From positions 62,001-126,000 of the forward strand of contig NZ_JAKSXZ010000081.1 of assembly GCF_022829465.1 (NCBI RefSeq): a stretch of DNA of 64,000 nt, in the 5' to 3' direction. Below, piece by piece: positions 44,911 to 60,801 of the stretch (position 1 is its first letter; each line of letters opens with the position of its first letter). The stretch is from Methylobacterium sp. J-067 (GTDB taxonomy: Bacteria; Pseudomonadota; Alphaproteobacteria; Rhizobiales; Beijerinckiaceae). Position numbers and translations under genes: made by a program. The notes under the pieces were generated by a model. The model saw only the letters and a list, made by a program, of their open reading frames with translations, was not told where the DNA came from and ran no database searches.

Positions 44911-45794
44911 CAGACGCCTCCCACCAGCGGGCGCAGGGCGAAGGCGGTGGCGAGCATCCCCAGCACGTAGAGGGTCGTGCCAGTGCCGTTGTACCAGGCC
45001 GCCCGGCCGCGGGGATCGTCGAGGAAGCGGACCATCAGCGCCGCCTGCCCGGCGAGCAGCGCAACGATGATCGCGGCGTGCCACGGCCGCCCCCAGGCGA
45101 AAAGCAGGCCGATCACCACCACCTGCGGCAGCGCCATGACGAGGCAGGCGAAGCGCGCGGCCCGCGCCGGGCCGAGCTGCACCGGCAGGGAGCGCACGCC
45201 GGTCGCGATATCCCCCTCCACCGACTTGAAGTCGTTGAGGGTCATGATGCCGTGGGCACCGATGGAATAGAGCAGCGCGGTGAGGAGCACCCGCCAATCC
45301 GGCATGGCGGCGGCCATCACCGCCGCGCCCGTGAACCAGGGTAGGCCCTCGTAGCAGATCGCCACCGCCGAGTTGCCCCACCAGCCATTGCCCTTCAGGC
45401 GCAGGGGCGGCGCGGAATAGAGCCACGCCAGCACCAGCCCGAACAGGGCGGCGCCGAGGATCCACGGCCCGAGGGCCGCCGCGACGACGAGGGAGAGGGC
45501 GGTCCAGCCGAGGGCGAGGTAGAGGCCCCAGCGGCCGGGTATCCGGCCCGACGGAATCGGCCGGTTCGGCTCGTTGATGGCATCGACGTGCCGGTCGAAC
45601 CAATCGTTGGCCGCCTGGCTCGTGGCGCAAACCAAGGGGCCCGCCAGCACGATCCCCGCCGCGATCACCGGCCATTGGCCGTGCGCGGGGACGCCGGACG
45701 AGACCACGCCGCAGGCGAACGCCCACATCGGCGCGAACCACGTAAGCGGCTTCAGGAGCTCGATGACGGCACTGGGAGCGGGCGTGGCGGCCAT
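44910..45794 (-). CDS. bchG: Bacteriochlorophyll synthase (geranylgeranyl transferase)
   Basis: A 294-residue UbiA-type prenyltransferase that esterifies bacteriochlorophyllide a with geranylgeranyl diphosphate. The prenyl-diphosphate site is in ANDWFDRHVDAINEPNRPIPSG, with the second acidic motif in HGIMTLNDFKSVEGD. The N-terminus, LLKPLTWFAPMWAFACGVV, is typical for BchG. No purine-rich ribosome binding site precedes the ATG, and the predicted promoter ends only a few bases upstream, so the message may be leaderless. It is first in the minus-strand bchG-pucC-bchP-tspO run, behind a PpsR site. Confidence 0.95.
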   Translation of the reverse strand: MAATPAPSAVIELLKPLTWFAPMWAFACGVVSSGVPAHGQWPVIAAGIVLAGPLVCATSQAANDWFDRHVDAINEPNRPIPSGRIPGRWGLYLALGWTALSLVVAAALGPWILGAALFGLVLAWLYSAPPLRLKGNGWWGNSAVAICYEGLPWFTGAAVMAAAMPDWRVLLTALLYSIGAHGIMTLNDFKSVEGDIATGVRSLPVQLGPARAARFACLVMALPQVVVIGLLFAWGRPWHAAIIVALLAGQAALMVRFLDDPRGRAAWYNGTGTTLYVLGMLATAFALRPLVGGV

Positions 45795-45800
45795 GGCGGG

Positions 45801-45844
45801 AGGCTATGCGAGCCCCGCGAGGTGTCAAGTCAGAATGACACCTC
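45801..45844 (-). promoter_or_regulatory. bchG promoter overlapped by a PpsR/CrtJ-type operator
   Basis: TGTCAAGTCAGAATGACA (45823-45840) matches the PpsR/CrtJ consensus TGTC-N10-GACA exactly, and lies inside a longer perfect palindrome with arms GAGGTGTCA (45819-45827) and TGACACCTC (45836-45844). Read on the minus strand, the operator supplies the -35 hexamer TTGACA (45828-45823); after 16 bp comes TAGCCT (45806-45801) as a -10. Predicted transcription start is at or near the bchG ATG. Repressor binding would cover the -35. Confidence 0.7.
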
Positions 45845-45917
45845 GCGCGTCATGTCGCGGTGGTTTACCGCCGGCGTGAAACCCATCGGCGTGACGGATA
45901 TAATATTCGTCTACTGG

Positions 45918-47357
45918 TCAGACGTCGTCGCCGGCATCGAGATCGCCGACGCCGTAGCGGCGCATCTTGGCGTAGAGACCCTGCCGCGACAGGCCCAGCA
46001 TCTCGGCCGCCGACGCCCGGTTGTCGCGTGTGATCCGCAGGGCAGCCTCGATGCACAGCTTCTCGATGAGGTCGGTGGTCTCGCGGACCAGGGTCTTCAT
46101 GGAGACGCGGCCGACGAGTTCGGCCATCTGCTCCACCGAGCGCGGCTCGGCGCGGGTGCCGACATTGAGCGCCGAGCGAGGAGGCAGCGCCCGGATCGAG
46201 AGGCCGATGCAGGCGGGAGACCCGGCCGACGCCACGGCGGCGACCTCCACATCCTCCATGCCGCCATAGGCGCCGCGCACCACGGTGGCGAATCGGCGGA
46301 CAGAGCCGTGATCCTGCAAGGTCGCGAACAGGGTGCGCGCCTCGGTCTCGTCGCGGGCGAGCCATTCCTCGATGGGGCGGCCCCGCGCCTGCCCCTCTGC
46401 GGCCAGCTGCGCCAGTTCGAGGAAGGCGGCGTTCGCCCAGACCACCTTGTGCCCCGAATCTGTGATGACGAAGCCCTCCGGCATTGCCTCGATCAGGGCA
46501 CGGGTCGGCAGGGCGGCGGAATTCTCTTGGTTGAGACCGTCGGATGCGCCTTGTTCGGGGATCAGCCGCAGGATCGCGCTGGTCCCGCCCTCGCCGCGGA
46601 AGAGGGAGGCCGAAATCGTCACCTCGCCCCGTCCCTGAAGCAAGGCGGCGCGGATATCGGCGGCCTGACCGGTCGCGCGCAGCGACCCGTGCTGGGCTTC
46701 GAGGGTCCGCAGGCTCGCCGGATCGAACAATTCCACCACATCGACGCCGATGAGGCGACGCACGGCCCGGCCCAGCAGCCGCGCGGCGGAAGGATTCGCC
46801 TCGATGACCCGGCGGGTCGTGGAATCCACCACCAGCACCGCCTCGCCGCAGATCTGGAAGAGCAGGCGGTAGCGGGTCTCGGCCGCACGGAGGCGGTCGT
46901 AATCGCGTTCCAGCGTCTGCTGCGTGTCGGCCAGCCGACGCTGCAGGGCCGCCACGGTGCGCATGTCCCGCCCGAGGACGAGGATCGGTCCGTCCGCCTC
47001 GGGGCGCAGGGCGGCGTAGCGAATCGGGAGATCGATGCCGGTGGGCGAGGGGTGATTCACCTGCCGCCAGCGGGTGACTGCCCCCGGCCCGGCATCGCGC
47101 AGCAACTCATCGACCTTGGTGCGGCTCTCGATGGTGACGGTGTCCACGAGGCGCCGGCCGAGCCAGCCGCCGATCTTTTCCTCGGCGAACTCCGCCGCGC
47201 CCGTCGCACCGCGAATCACCCCGTCCGCATCCACGATGAGCGACAGGTCTGAAGCAGCGGTCACGGCGAGCCCCGCCGCGTTGCCGCCGAGGAGAGCGGC
47301 GACCTTGGGCAGGGCCTCGTTCGAGGCCGGCTCGGCGGTGCGTGGTCGTGGCGTCAC
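45918..47357 (-). CDS. ppsR: Photosynthesis gene repressor PpsR/CrtJ
   Basis: A redox-responsive repressor of about 479 residues. It has PAS-like domains (LSLIVDADGVIRGATG; LLFQICGEAVLVVDSTTR; MPEGFVITDSGHKVVWANAAF), a coiled linker, and a C-terminal Fis-type helix-turn-helix, RITRDNRASAAEMLGLSRQG. A cysteine sits just before it (EKLCIEAALR), where PpsR/CrtJ carries a redox-active cysteine. The start is uncertain: no ATG fits, so I use the GTG at 47357, which gives the normal family length; a TTG at 47399 would overlap aerR. It represses bch/crt/puc genes under oxygen and acts with AerR encoded upstream. Confidence 0.88.
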   Translation of the reverse strand: MTPRPRTAEPASNEALPKVAALLGGNAAGLAVTAASDLSLIVDADGVIRGATGAAEFAEEKIGGWLGRRLVDTVTIESRTKVDELLRDAGPGAVTRWRQVNHPSPTGIDLPIRYAALRPEADGPILVLGRDMRTVAALQRRLADTQQTLERDYDRLRAAETRYRLLFQICGEAVLVVDSTTRRVIEANPSAARLLGRAVRRLIGVDVVELFDPASLRTLEAQHGSLRATGQAADIRAALLQGRGEVTISASLFRGEGGTSAILRLIPEQGASDGLNQENSAALPTRALIEAMPEGFVITDSGHKVVWANAAFLELAQLAAEGQARGRPIEEWLARDETEARTLFATLQDHGSVRRFATVVRGAYGGMEDVEVAAVASAGSPACIGLSIRALPPRSALNVGTRAEPRSVEQMAELVGRVSMKTLVRETTDLIEKLCIEAALRITRDNRASAAEMLGLSRQGLYAKMRRYGVGDLDAGDDV

Positions 47358-47392
47358 GAGAATCTGTCGCAGTGCGTCGATTGGACTACCTT

Positions 47393-48211
47393 TCAGCAAG
47401 CCAGTGCCGGTCTGTCCAGCATGGCTTCCGCAAGACCGGGCGCCGACCACGCATCGGGAGCGTAGGCGTCGGCGCCGAAGGTGGACGGATCGGCGCCGGT
47501 GCGCGCGAAGTACGGTCCGCCAACCAACACGAACAGCGAAGGGTTGCGTGAGGCGCGCCGAAGAGCCGGGACGAGGGCCTGGAGCGCGGGCGCGCAGACA
47601 TCGCAGGAGAGCGACAACCCGAGCATGTCGTACCAGCCGGAGCTGAGGAGTTCGGCCGCGTCCGCATCGGAATGGCCGAGATTCGTCACCTCCCACCCCG
47701 ATTCGCGGAAGAAGCTCGCGAGGATCGACAGACCGTAGACGTGGGTTTCGCCGGGGCACGGCATCAACAGGATACTGCGTCCGCTCGGGGCCGCCGAGCG
47801 TTCCATGCCCGCGCAGAGGCGCCGCGTGAGCGCCTGGAGCCGGCCAAGCCCCTCCGTCACCGCGAGGAAGTCGCAGGTATCCTCCTCCCACATCGTGCCG
47901 AGGCGCTTGGCGGCCGGAGCGAGGATGTCGAGGAGCAGGCTATCGAGGGTGAGGCCGCAGCCGAGCAGGGCCTCCACCGCCGTGTCGAGATCGAACGAAC
48001 CGGGATGCAGCAGCACCGCCGCCAGCGCCTCGGGATCGTGCAGCGGCGCCACCGGCACGGTGCGCGCCGGACGGCTGTGGGCGAGCATGAGGCGGGGAAG
48101 GATCTCGGCCTCGACCAGCCAGGACAGCACGTCCCGGTCGTCGTCGTTCCGGTCCCGGTCGAGCGTCATGCCCGAATAGCCGTCGTCACAGAGGTGCCCC
48201 AGATCGTCCAT
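47393..48211 (-). CDS. aerR: B12-binding-domain antirepressor AerR/PpaA
   Basis: A 272-residue regulator with an N-terminal helical domain (DVLSWLVEAEILPRLMLAH; LGTMWEEDTCDFLAVTEGLGRLQ) and a C-terminal cobalamin-binding Rossmann domain: ILLMPCPGETHVYGLSIL with a candidate axial histidine, VTNLGHSDADAAELL and FVLVGGPYFAR. In Rhodobacter AerR/PpaA binds cobalamin and blocks or redirects CrtJ/PpsR, linking B12 and light to pigment synthesis. I start at the ATG at 48211, seven bases after GGAGG; ATGs at 48217 and 48229 are less well spaced. It is directly upstream of ppsR. Confidence 0.88.
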   Translation of the reverse strand: MDDLGHLCDDGYSGMTLDRDRNDDDRDVLSWLVEAEILPRLMLAHSRPARTVPVAPLHDPEALAAVLLHPGSFDLDTAVEALLGCGLTLDSLLLDILAPAAKRLGTMWEEDTCDFLAVTEGLGRLQALTRRLCAGMERSAAPSGRSILLMPCPGETHVYGLSILASFFRESGWEVTNLGHSDADAAELLSSGWYDMLGLSLSCDVCAPALQALVPALRRASRNPSLFVLVGGPYFARTGADPSTFGADAYAPDAWSAPGLAEAMLDRPALAC

Positions 48212-48407
48212 CGGCATCCCTCCCGGCATGACGGGCTCTGACGGCCCGCTCTCTAGGATCGCGTCGTCATACTTGGCTTGTCGCTTAAAACCTGCCGTCC
48301 CACGGCTGAAACGGGCGGACCCGGCAGCACAGGCGGGAACCGAACCTCGACAGCACCACACTAGCCCAGAATTAGACTTTGGCAACGCGTCGTTGCGGAC
48401 ACCTCTC

Positions 48408-50312
<1,905 letters not shown>

Positions 50313-50316
50313 GGCC

Positions 50317-51862
50317 ATGCAGCTCACCCTCTGGACCTACGAGGGCCCTCCCCACATCGGCGCGATGCGCGTGGCGACCGCCATGAAGGGGCTGCATTAC
50401 GTGCTGCACGCGCCGCAGGGCGACACCTATGCCGACCTGCTGTTCACGATGATCGAGCGGCGGGACCACCGCCCGCCCGTCACCTACACGACCTTCCGCG
50501 CCCAGGACCTCGGCCGCGACACGGCCGAACTGTTCAAGACCGCCTGCGCGCAGGCCTACGCCCGGTTTCAGCCGCAGGCGATGATCGTCGGCGCCTCCTG
50601 CACCGCCGAGCTGATCCAGGACGATCCGGGCGGCCTCGCCAAGGCGCTGGACCTGCCGGTGCCGGTGATCCCGCTGGAACTGCCGGCCTACCAGAAGAAA
50701 GAGAACTGGGGGGCGTCCGAGACCTTCTACCGGCTGGTCCGCGCCCTCTCCGGCCAGGTCGAGAAGCGCCCCGCCGGCAGCCGCCCTCTGTGCAACATCC
50801 TCGGGCCGACGGCTTTGGGCTTCCGCCACCGGGACGACCTGATCGAGATCCGCCGCATCCTCGCCGAGCTCGGCATCGACGTGAACGTCGTGGCGCCGCT
50901 CGGCGCGAGCCCCGCCGACCTCGCCCGCCTCGGCGCGGCCGACTTCAACGTGGTGCTCTATCCCGAGACCGCCCGTTCGGCCGCCGAGCACCTGAAGCGC
51001 GCGCTGGGCCAGCCCTTCACGAAAGCCATCCCCATCGGGGTCGGCGGCACCCGCGCCTTCGTGGAAGAGGTCGCGGCCTTGGCCGGCGTCGATCCGGCGC
51101 CGGTCCTGGAGGGCGAAGGCTCGCGCCTGCCCTGGTACTCGCGCTCGGTCGACTCGACGTATCTCACCGGCAAGCGCGTCTTCGTGTTCGGCGACGCCAC
51201 CCATGCGCTCGGCCTCGCCCGGGTCGCGACCAAGGAACTCGGCTTCAAGCTCGTTGGGCTCGGCACCTACACCCGCGAGTTCGCCCGCGAGGTCCGCGCC
51301 GAAGCGGAGGCCCACGGCATCGAGGCGACGATCACCGACGATTACCTCGACGTCGAGGCCGCAATCCGCGCCGCCGCGCCGGAACTCGTCCTCGGCACCC
51401 AAATGGAGCGGCACGTCGCCAAGCGGCTGGGCCTGCCCTGCGCGGTGATCTCGGCGCCGGTCCATGTGCAGGACTTCCCGGCCCGCCACTCGCCGCAGAT
51501 GGGGTTCGAGGGCGCCAACGTCCTGTTCGACACCCTCGTCCACCCGCTGATGATGGGTCTCGAAGAGCATCTCCTGGGCATGTTCCGGGAGGATCCCGAA
51601 TTCCACGATGGCGTCGGGCCGTCGCATCTCGGCGCCGCGCCGGTGGTGCGGCCCGAGGCCGTGGAACGGGTGCCGGCTTCTCCCCCTCCGACACCGGCAC
51701 CCGTTTCCGAGGCCAACGGCCCGATCGTCCTCACCTGGGCGCCCGACGCCGAGAAGGAACTGAAGAAGATCCCGTTCTTCGTGCGCGGGAAAGCGCGCAG
51801 CAACACGGAGACCTTTGCCCGCGAGCGGCGGCTCCCGCTCATCACCCTCGAGACCTTGTACG

Positions 51863-51888
<26 letters not shown>
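50317..51888 (+). CDS. bchB: Dark-operative protochlorophyllide reductase subunit B
   Basis: A 523-residue partner of BchN. The aspartate that replaces the fourth cysteine as ligand of the NB cluster is present at D36 ([10 protein letters not shown]), exactly as in Rhodobacter. Other conserved parts are [16 protein letters not shown] and [13 protein letters not shown]. The C-terminal PCP-reductase-like domain ([20 protein letters not shown]) follows a proline-rich linker. It starts at an ATG 4 bp after bchN, and its end overlaps bchH by 26 nt. Confidence 0.97.
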
Positions 51889-56456
<4,568 letters not shown>

Positions 56457-56457
<1 letters not shown>

Positions 56458-57167
56458 TGGCCAGCGCCAGCTACGACGCCCGCCGGGGCGAACTCACCAC
56501 CTATTTCGACCGCACCGCCGTCGAGGCGTGGTCGCGGCTGACCTCGGACGCGCCGGTCAGCAAGGTCCGGGCGACTGTCCGCGCCGGGCGGGACGCGATG
56601 CGCGGCACGCTGCTCTCCTGGTTGCCGGAGGACATGACCGGCCTGCGCCTGCTCGATGCCGGCTGCGGCACCGGGGCGCTCTCGGTGGAGGCGGCCAAGC
56701 GCGGGGCGGAGGTGGTGGCCATCGACGTGTCGCCGACACTGATCGGGCTGGCGCGGGAGCGCCTTCCCGCGATCACCGGCGCCGGGCGCATCGACTTCCG
56801 CGTGGGCGACATGCTCGATGAAGGCCTCGGCCGGTTCGACCATGTGGTCGCGATGGATTCGCTGATCCATTACCGCGCCGCCGACATCGCCCGCGCCCTG
56901 GCCCGGCTCGCCGAGCGCACGGACGGCTCGGTGCTGTTCACCGTGGCGCCGCGCACCGCCCTGCTGACCGTGATGCACGCGGCCGGCAAGCTCTTCCCCC
57001 GTGGCGACCGCTCGCCCGCCATCGTGCCGGTGACGGAGCGCGGCCTGAAGCGCCGCATCGCCGCCGAGCGCGCGCTCGACGGCTTCACCTGGGCGCAGAG
57101 CCACCGGGTGAACAGTGGGTTCTACCTGTCGAACGCCGTGGCGCTGACGCGGAGCGCGTCACGATGA
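56457..57167 (+). CDS. bchM: Magnesium protoporphyrin IX methyltransferase
   Basis: A 236-residue SAM methyltransferase that methylates the C13 propionate of Mg-protoporphyrin, making the substrate of AcsF. It shows YFDRTAVEAWSRLTSDAPVS, the SAM loop LDAGCGTGALSVEAAKRGA, DSLIHYRAADIARAL and a C-terminal NSGFYLSNAVALTR. Its start shares one base with the bchL stop, and its stop overlaps the lhaA ATG by 4 nt. Confidence 0.96.
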
Positions 57168-58555
57168 ACCTCACCCGCACCCTCATGCGCTTCGGCCCCG
57201 CCATCCTGCCCTTCGCGGATGCGGCCACCGTCGAGCTGCCGATGGGGCGGTTGCTGCGGCTTGCCCTGTTCCAGGTGACGGTCGGCATGGCTGCCGTGCT
57301 GCTGATTGGCACCCTGAACCGGGTCATGATCGTGGAACTCGGCGTGCCGGCCTGGGTCGTGGCGGTGATGCTGTCGCTGCCGCTGGTCTTCGCGCCGTTG
57401 CGGGCGATCGTCGGCTTCCGGTCGGACACGCACCGCTCGGTGCTGGGCTGGCGGCGGGTGCCCTACATCTGGTTCGGGACGCTGCTGCAATTCGGCGGCC
57501 TGGCGATCATGCCCTTCGCCCTGCTGATCCTGTCCGGCGACACGACCGGCCCGCTCTGGGTCGGGGACGTGGCGGCGGCGCTGGCCTTCCTCCTGGTCGG
57601 CGCGGGGCTCCACACCACGCAGACGGTCGGCCTCGCGCTCGCCACCGATCTCGCCCCGGCGCACGCCCGGCCGAAGGTGGTGGCGCTGCTCTGCGCCGCG
57701 CTCCTCGTCGGGATGATGGCGAGCGCAGTGATCTTCGGGCTGGCGCTGTCGAACTTCTCGCAGGTGCGCCTGATCCAGGTGATCCAGGGCGCGGCCCTCG
57801 TCACCATCGTGCTGAACGGCCTCGCCCTGTGGAAGCAGGAGCCGCGCGACCCCAACCGCAGCCGCGAGGCCCCGCGCCAGAACTTCAAGGACTCCTGGCA
57901 CGCCTATGCCGGCCAGGGCCACGCCCGGCGGCGGCTCATCGCCATCGGCCTCGGCACGGCGGGCTTCTCGATGCAGGACATCCTGCTCGAACCCTATGGC
58001 GGGCAGATCCTGCACCTGCCGGTGGCGGCCACCACCGCGCTCACCGCCATGCTGGCGGCCGGCGGCGGCCTCGGCCTGCTCATCGCCGCGCGCTGGCTGA
58101 ACCGGGGCGGCGACCCGTTCCGGGTCTCGGCGGCCGGCGCCGGCATCGGCATCCTCGCCTTCTCGGCGGTGGTCTTCGCCGCGCCCCTCGCCTCGCAGAA
58201 CCTGTTCGCCGTCGGCGTCACCCTCATCGGCCTCGGCGGCGGCCTGTTCGCCCACGGCACGCTCACCGCCTCCATGGAGAAGGCGGGGCCGGAGGATACC
58301 GGACTCGCCCTCGGCGCCTGGGGCGCGGTGCAGGCCACCGCCGCCGGGCTCTCCATCGCCGCCAGCGGCATCGTCCGCGATGTCGGCGCCGCCATCGCCC
58401 AGACCGGCATCCTCGGCGAGGGGATGAACGAGCCGGCCATCGGCTACCTCATCGTCTACCACATCGAAATCGCGCTGCTCTTCGCAGCCCTCGTGGCCCT
58501 CGGGCCGCTGGTGCGCAGCAGCGAGCGTCGCCGGCTCATCGAGAGAACCGCCTGA
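57164..58555 (+). CDS. lhaA: Light-harvesting assembly protein LhaA (BCD family)
   Basis: A 463-residue twelve-helix membrane protein of the PucC/LhaA family. Signatures: GTLNRVMIVELGVPAWVVAVM, PLRAIVGFRSDTHRSVLGWRRVPYIW and QDILLEPYGGQILHLPV. LhaA (F1696 in Rhodobacter) is needed for assembly of the LH1 antenna around the reaction centre and may deliver bacteriochlorophyll. Its place between bchM and puhA is the typical one. It is a paralogue of the protein at 43588-44910. Confidence 0.93.
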   Translation: MNLTRTLMRFGPAILPFADAATVELPMGRLLRLALFQVTVGMAAVLLIGTLNRVMIVELGVPAWVVAVMLSLPLVFAPLRAIVGFRSDTHRSVLGWRRVPYIWFGTLLQFGGLAIMPFALLILSGDTTGPLWVGDVAAALAFLLVGAGLHTTQTVGLALATDLAPAHARPKVVALLCAALLVGMMASAVIFGLALSNFSQVRLIQVIQGAALVTIVLNGLALWKQEPRDPNRSREAPRQNFKDSWHAYAGQGHARRRLIAIGLGTAGFSMQDILLEPYGGQILHLPVAATTALTAMLAAGGGLGLLIAARWLNRGGDPFRVSAAGAGIGILAFSAVVFAAPLASQNLFAVGVTLIGLGGGLFAHGTLTASMEKAGPEDTGLALGAWGAVQATAAGLSIAASGIVRDVGAAIAQTGILGEGMNEPAIGYLIVYHIEIALLFAALVALGPLVRSSERRRLIERTA

Positions 58556-58573
58556 AGCCAGGGGGAGGATCAC

Positions 58574-59353
58574 ATGCCAACGGGTGCCTTGACCGGATAT
58601 GTCGACGTCGCGCAGGTCGTACTCTACGCGTTCTTCCTGTTCTTCGCGGGGCTGGTCTTCTACCTGCGCCGGGAAGACCGCCGCGAGGGCTACCCCCTCG
58701 AGGACGAGGCGGTGGGCCTGCGCCATGCGCACAACCCGTTCCTGATTCCCCCGTCGAAGACCTTCCGCCTGCCCGGCGGCGAGGAGACCTTCGCCCCGCA
58801 GGCGATGCAGGGCCGCACGGACATCGAGACCGGCATCCCGGCCCGCAAGGTCGAGCCCTGGCCCGGCGCGCCCTACGAGCGCACCGAAGGCTCGCTCGCG
58901 GCCGGCGTCGGCCCCGGCTCCTACGTCATCCGCCACGACGTGACGGACAAGACCTGGGAGGGCGAGGACCGGATGGCCCCCCTGCGCGTCGCCACGAACT
59001 TCGTGGTCCACGAGCAGGGGCCTAACCCGATCGGCATGACCGTGTTCGGCACCGACAACGCGGTGGCGGGCGTCGTCGCCGACCTGTGGGTCGACCGGGG
59101 CGAGTCCCTGGTGCGCTACTACGAGGTGGAACTCACGGACGGCTCCCGCCGGCTGATGCCCTCGGTCTTCTGCCGGGCCGGGCGCTTCACGCGGACGGTG
59201 AAGTCCGAGGCGCTGCTCGCGGAACAGTTCGCGGGTATCCCGACGACCAAGAACCCCGATCTCGTCACCTTCCTCGAGGAGGAGCGGATCATGTGCTACT
59301 TCGGCGCCGGCACGCTCTACGCCACGCCCGAGCGCGCGGAGCCGATCCTGTGA
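58574..59353 (+). CDS. puhA: Photosynthetic reaction centre H subunit
   Basis: A 259-residue H subunit. One N-terminal transmembrane helix (VDVAQVVLYAFFLFFAGLVFYL) is followed by REDRREGYPLE and a cytoplasmic beta-rich domain, with GRTDIETGIPARKVEPWPGAPYE and VTDKTWEGEDRMAPLRVATNF. It caps the L/M core and guides proton delivery to QB. The ATG at 58574 is preceded by GGGGGAGG, the strongest ribosome site in the operon, which fits a structural protein needed in bulk. It overlaps puhB by 4 nt. Confidence 0.97.
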   Translation: MPTGALTGYVDVAQVVLYAFFLFFAGLVFYLRREDRREGYPLEDEAVGLRHAHNPFLIPPSKTFRLPGGEETFAPQAMQGRTDIETGIPARKVEPWPGAPYERTEGSLAAGVGPGSYVIRHDVTDKTWEGEDRMAPLRVATNFVVHEQGPNPIGMTVFGTDNAVAGVVADLWVDRGESLVRYYEVELTDGSRRLMPSVFCRAGRFTRTVKSEALLAEQFAGIPTTKNPDLVTFLEEERIMCYFGAGTLYATPERAEPIL

Positions 59354-60000
59354 GCGGCGGCGACTTCCTTCCCGAGGGCACCCTGCGGGGGATGCCCGGC
59401 CCGCTGCCACGCGGCGAGCGGCTGCTCTGGCAGGGCGCACCGACCACGACCGGCGTTTTCGTGCGGGTGTTCCACGCCCGCCTCGTGGCCCTTTGGTTCT
59501 GCGCCTGGGCGAGCGTCTTCGCCGCCGGAGCCGGCTCGCCGGTCCGCGCGGCGGTCACGGCGGGCGCGATCCTGCTGACGGGCGCCGCCGCGCTCGCCCT
59601 GCTGTGGGGGCTGTCGTGGCTCACCCACCGCACCACCGTCTACACGATGACCAACCGGCGGGTCGTGCTCCACGCGGGCATCGCCCTGCCGGTGACGCAC
59701 AACCTGCCCTTCGCGCAGATCGAGAACGGCGCCCTGCGCGGCTTCAGCGACGGCAGCGGCGACATTCCGCTGCGGTTGCAGCCGGGGCTGCGGATCGCCT
59801 ACCTTCACCTCTGGCCGCATGCGAGGCCCTGGCATGTCTCGCGCACCGAGCCCATGCTTCGGTCGGTGCCGGAGGCCGAATCGGTCGCCCGTCTCCTGGT
59901 GCAGGCGTTGAACGCCTTCGCCGAGGATGGGGAGCCGCTGGTGCCGGTGATCGTCGCACGGCCCAAGCCGCAGGCGCCTCGCCTCGTGGCGGCAGAATAG
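59350..60000 (+). CDS. puhB: Photosynthetic complex assembly protein PuhB
   Basis: A 216-residue membrane protein: an N-terminal polar part (PLPRGERLLWQGAPT), two hydrophobic helices at about residues 43-100, then a PH-like domain, TVYTMTNRRVVLHAGIALP through NLPFAQIENGALR. PuhB is a reaction-centre assembly factor that dimerises and helps LH1-RC formation. The GTG start overlaps the puhA stop. PuhC follows after 10 bp. Confidence 0.92.
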   Translation: MSGGDFLPEGTLRGMPGPLPRGERLLWQGAPTTTGVFVRVFHARLVALWFCAWASVFAAGAGSPVRAAVTAGAILLTGAAALALLWGLSWLTHRTTVYTMTNRRVVLHAGIALPVTHNLPFAQIENGALRGFSDGSGDIPLRLQPGLRIAYLHLWPHARPWHVSRTEPMLRSVPEAESVARLLVQALNAFAEDGEPLVPVIVARPKPQAPRLVAAE

Positions 60001-60010
60001 GGAGGACGCG

Positions 60011-60505
60011 ATGGGTGAAGCCATCCCAGGACGGGGGCTGCGACGGTCGGAGGTCGGCCCGGTGCCCGCCCTGCTGCTGATCGGCGCGGGCGCGCTTCTC
60101 GGCTTCACCATGCTCGCCGTGGCCATCGGCCGGGGCGAGGGCGTCGGCCTGACGCAATTGCCCCCCGCCAAGCCGGTCGCCCGCCTCGAATTCCGCGCCG
60201 AGGATCAGGCGGACGGCTCCATCGCCCTGCGCAACGCGGCCGATGCGAAGATCGTCGCCTGGATCCGCCCCGGCGAGGACGGCTTCGTACGCGGCACCCT
60301 CCGGGGCCTCGCCCAGGCGCGCCAGCGCGACGGGCTCGGCCGCGAGCCGCCCTTCAGCCTGACCCGCTTCGACGACGGACGCCTCGATCTCGCCGACGAG
60401 GCGACGGGCCGGCACGTGCCCCTCGAAGCCTTCGGCCCAACCAATTCCGGCGCCTTCGCCCGGCTGCTGCCGGGGCAGGCCGCCCCGGTGTCGGAGACCC
60501 GCTGA
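60011..60505 (+). CDS. puhC: Photosynthetic complex assembly protein PuhC
   Basis: A 164-residue protein with one N-terminal transmembrane helix ([20 protein letters not shown]) and a periplasmic domain, [20 protein letters not shown], then [17 protein letters not shown]. PuhC is needed for optimal LH1-RC assembly in Rhodobacter. GGAGG lies eight bases before the ATG. Its stop shares one base with the ATG of the next, unnamed gene. Confidence 0.92.
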   Translation: MGEAIPGRGLRRSEVGPVPALLLIGAGALLGFTMLAVAIGRGEGVGLTQLPPAKPVARLEFRAEDQADGSIALRNAADAKIVAWIRPGEDGFVRGTLRGLAQARQRDGLGREPPFSLTRFDDGRLDLADEATGRHVPLEAFGPTNSGAFARLLPGQAAPVSETR

Positions 60506-60801
60506 TGGGCTGGCCCGGCTCCCGCACCGTCACCGTGCCCTGCACGGTCGAACTCGAGAACACGCCCGAGAGCCTGCACGCGCATGTCACCCTCGATGCC
60601 GGCTTCGACATCGAGCCCGGCGACGAGGTTCAGGTCCACGACGCCCCGACCGAGGTGCCCTACGGCGAGCGCCTGACGGTGCGCCGCACCGCCACCGTGA
60701 TCCGGGCCGGCGCGCTGGAGCGCGCCTGGACCAAGCTCATCGCCCATCTCGAACTGACCGAACTCTACGAGGTCAGTTTCTCCGAACGGAGGACGCTGTG
60801 A
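60505..60801 (+). CDS. Conserved unknown of the puh operon (between puhC and acsF)
   Basis: A 98-residue soluble protein of mostly beta character: [40 protein letters not shown] and a C-terminal amphipathic part, [21 protein letters not shown] small gene in this position is found in the photosynthesis clusters of several aerobic phototrophs, from memory, but I know of no demonstrated function. It overlaps puhC by one base and acsF by 4 nt, so it is tightly coupled to both, and a link to AcsF or to assembly is plausible. Confidence 0.8.
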   Translation: MGWPGSRTVTVPCTVELENTPESLHAHVTLDAGFDIEPGDEVQVHDAPTEVPYGERLTVRRTATVIRAGALERAWTKLIAHLELTELYEVSFSERRTL

